From: PNNG01 sp046291695
GTDB lineage: Bacteria; Bacteroidota; Bacteroidia; UBA7662
Reading direction: 5' to 3'
DNA length: 64,000 nt
NCBI GenBank assembly: GCA_046291695.1
Contig: JBKBSO010000015.1
Span: forward strand, 1-64,000
This document shows, piece by piece, positions 62,489-64,000 of the stretch; positions within the stretch are counted from its first letter, which is position 1; every line of letters starts with the position of its first letter. The notes under the pieces were generated by a model. The model was not told the origin of the DNA, did not search any database, and worked only from the letters and a program-made list of their open reading frames with translations. The position numbers were made by a program, and so were the translations under genes.

Positions 62489-62663
62489 GTTTTTTACCGC
62501 AGAGCAGGGGAGGTTTTTGTCTAGAATGACTTATTTCTTGCATTACAGCCTAATTGCATTTGAATTAACTTTTTGCAGTGCAACTATCAGCCATGGCTGG
62601 CCGCTAGGAAACGGAGCCATTCGGCCTGCACTGCTTGCGCAGTTTGGCTAGAGGGCGCAGCGG
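62489..62663. repeat. GC-rich structured dispersed repeat, copy 2
   Basis: Aligns with 58874-59050: TTTTTTACCGCAG, GCATTTGAA, CAGCCATGGCTGGCCGC, AACGGAGCCATTCGGCC and GAGGGCGCAG are shared in order. The stem is GGCCG/CGGCC here, against GGGCC/GGCCC in copy 1. It lies in the 325-bp convergent gap between the T9SS cargo and rluB genes, followed by a TAAGCC-TTC-GGCTTA hairpin (62665-62679). Confidence 0.7.
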
Positions 62664-62714
62664 ATAAGCCTTCGGCTTAAAGCAAAAGTAATGTTGACCA
62701 ATATAAATCACCAT

Positions 62715-62743
62715 AAAAAAACCGGCGCTAGGCCGGTTTTTTT
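62715..62743 (-). terminator. Bidirectional terminator after rluB
   Basis: Stem AAACCGGC / GCCGGTTT around GCTAG, flanked by A-run and T-run on opposite sides, so it can act in both directions between the convergent genes. Confidence 0.85.
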
Positions 62744-62751
62744 GTGGTGTA

Positions 62752-64000
62752 TTACATCGACTTGAGTCGGGTAATTTCCTTGGGCGACAAATAACGCCAG
62801 TTCCCGCGTGGCAAGTCTTTTTTCGTAAGACCAGCATAATATACACGGTCGAGGCGCTCCACTTCGTAGCCTAAGGATTCGAAAATACGACGTACAATGC
62901 GGTTACGCCCACTGTGTATCTCAAGGCCAACCTCACACTTATCTTCCGGATTCGGATAAGCAATGGCATCTACCGTGGCCTCACCATCATCCAGCATCAC
63001 CCCTGTAGTGGCAATCTGATTGAAGTCGGCTTGGGTAAGCGGCTTATTCAAAATCACATCATACACCTTGGGAATGTTGTTGCTCGGATGGGTAAGCTTT
63101 TGGGTGAGTTCACCGTCGTTGGTAAGCAGCAGTAAACCTGTAGTATTGCGGTCGAGCCGCCCTACGGGTACTACCCGCTCATCAGTAGCATTCTTCACCA
63201 AACTCATTACCGTACGACGCTCTTCCGGATCATCGAGGGTAGTTATAAAATCTTTCGGCTTATTCAGCAATACATACACCAAAGTTTCGAGGCTCAAGGC
63301 CTTGTCTTTATAGGTTACTGTATCCCCTGGATTTACGCGACTTCCTAACTCATTAACCACCTTGCCATTAACCAGGATTTCACCCGCTGCAATGAGCTCA
63401 TCGGCCCGTCGGCGGCTGCAAATACCCGAATTGGCAATGTAGCGATTCAAACGCATCGGGCTATCGAACACGATGGTTTCGGGCTTGCTCGGCATGTCGA
63501 GGGGGCCCGGACGACCTTTTTTTCGCGGGTTGCCTTTATCGAAGCCTTTCAGCCCAACCGAGCGATTATTACGGTCGTTGCGATCGTAAGGGCGTGGTGA
63601 ACGGTCGAAACTGCGACCATCAGTACGGTTATCATCACGGCGGGGACGGTCGAAACTACGGCCTTCACCAGCCCGATTATCGCTGCCAAATGGCGGGCGT
63701 GGACGATCGAAACTGCGGCCTTCACCGCGGTTGTCATCGCGGCGGAAATCGCCACGCGGACGGTCGAAACTGCGGCCTTCACCACGATTATCGTTGCCAA
63801 ACTGCGGACGCGGACGGTCGAAACTGCGGCCTTCACCACGGTTATCGTTACCAAACTGCGGACGCGGACGATCGAAACTGCGGCCTTCGCCACGGTTATC
63901 GTTACCAAACTGCGGACGCGGACGGTCGAAACTACGGCCTTCACCACGGTTGTCGTCGCGACGGAAATCAGGACGTGGGCGATCGGAACCGCGGCTTTCG
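62752..64000 (-). CDS. rluB: RluB-family 23S rRNA pseudouridine synthase with repeat extension (partial)
   Basis: The reverse frame is open to the window edge; the start lies outside. The enzyme part is residues after MPSKPETI (start of similarity near 63495): an S4 domain (MRLNRYIANSGICSRRRADELIAAGEILVNG), the catalytic Asp in VPVGRLDRNTTGLLLLTNDG, and EIHSGRNRIVRRIFESLGYEVERLDRV. It modifies U in 23S rRNA (E. coli RluB acts on U2605). Upstream of the S4 domain, the same frame encodes at least 160 residues of Arg/Gly/Asp repeats. RNA binding by this tail is inference. Confidence 0.93.
   Translation of the reverse strand, partial: ESRGSDRPRPDFRRDDNRGEGRSFDRPRPQFGNDNRGEGRSFDRPRPQFGNDNRGEGRSFDRPRPQFGNDNRGEGRSFDRPRGDFRRDDNRGEGRSFDRPRPPFGSDNRAGEGRSFDRPRRDDNRTDGRSFDRSPRPYDRNDRNNRSVGLKGFDKGNPRKKGRPGPLDMPSKPETIVFDSPMRLNRYIANSGICSRRRADELIAAGEILVNGKVVNELGSRVNPGDTVTYKDKALSLETLVYVLLNKPKDFITTLDDPEERRTVMSLVKNATDERVVPVGRLDRNTTGLLLLTNDGELTQKLTHPSNNIPKVYDVILNKPLTQADFNQIATTGVMLDDGEATVDAIAYPNPEDKCEVGLEIHSGRNRIVRRIFESLGYEVERLDRVYYAGLTKKDLPRGNWRYLSPKEITRLKSM
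63590..64000 (-). repeat. About 54-bp coding repeats in rluB N-terminal extension
   Basis: The string TCGAAACT recurs at 63605, 63650, 63707, 63764, 63818, 63872 and 63926, with a degenerate copy near 63983. Spacings are 45, 57, 57, 54, 54, 54 and 57 bp, all multiples of three. The unit reads about GEGRSFDRPRPQFGNDNR on the reverse strand. Confidence 0.9.

Noticed and set aside
63549..63947. Reverse-strand open frame with VKAAVSTVRVRS repeats
   Set aside because: It is out of frame with the rluB extension; the repeats create it. The rluB frame has the functional enzyme downstream.
63590..64000. CRISPR-like regular repeats
   Set aside because: Units are in-frame multiples of three without unique spacers, and they belong to a coding sequence.

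Overview
This 64 kb window is chromosomal DNA from a member of the Bacteroidota. The evidence is: type IX secretion (T9SS) C-terminal sorting domains on secreted proteins; a TonB receptor with an N-terminal carboxypeptidase-like domain and a C-terminal Phe; repeated TAnnTTTG promoter boxes of the Bacteroidota type; an SDR-type threonine dehydrogenase; DUF2007, DUF5777 and DUF456 proteins; weak Shine-Dalgarno signals; and several GTG or TTG starts. I cannot assign a genus. No rRNA, tRNA, CRISPR array, prophage or complete insertion sequence is visible.

Layout. 1-4.8 kb: two tandem, partly identical secreted adhesin-like proteins; the first runs off the window. 4.9-6.4 kb: gamma-carbonic-anhydrase-like protein and hemB. 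6.5-7.5 kb: a MITE-like element with perfect terminal inverted repeats and a 10-bp target duplication, then a MntA-HepT toxin-antitoxin pair. 7.5-17.6 kb: housekeeping genes (methyltransferases, cytochrome b5-like protein, tpx, MMPL/RND exporter, ileS, a DksA/TraR-like protein with a lost zinc site, lspA). 17.7-23.0 kb: a reverse-strand operon of five family-2 glycosyltransferases and an O-antigen ligase/polymerase-like membrane protein. 23.3-29.9 kb: DUF456 protein, an operon of three lipoproteins (CsgG-like plus two LPP20-like), a TPR histidine kinase and an unknown protein. 29.9-35.2 kb: MFS transporter, psd, gdhA, cdsA, DUF2007 protein and CPBP protease. 35.2-42.8 kb: dusB, an AAA ATPase preceded by an array of palindromes, a PLP aminotransferase, an MsbA-like ABC exporter and a lipoprotein M49 peptidase.

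42.9-50.0 kb: scpB, then a compact reverse operon (UbiA-like prenyltransferase, PEP-synthase/rifampicin-phosphotransferase-like enzyme, GNAT-like protein) divergent from a second MMPL/RND exporter. This is the best candidate here for an undescribed pathway, possibly making and exporting a prenylated or phosphorylated lipid. 50.0-53 kb: second MITE copy, a TPP riboswitch and a TonB-dependent receptor, probably for a thiamine compound. 53.1-58.8 kb: secreted protein, mannose-1-phosphate guanylyltransferase, kdsD and recQ. 59.1-62.4 kb: threonine dehydrogenase and a three-gene group of CXXCH lipoprotein, DUF5777 barrel and T9SS cargo with a CX4CH motif. 62.8-64.0 kb: an rluB-type pseudouridine synthase with a long Arg/Gly/Asp-rich repeated N-terminal extension that leaves the window.

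The intergenic DNA carries three dispersed repeat families: the MITE (2 copies), a GC-rich structured repeat in two convergent gene gaps (58.9 and 62.5 kb), and short GTTCAAAG-type repeats, one of which lies in frame inside ileS.
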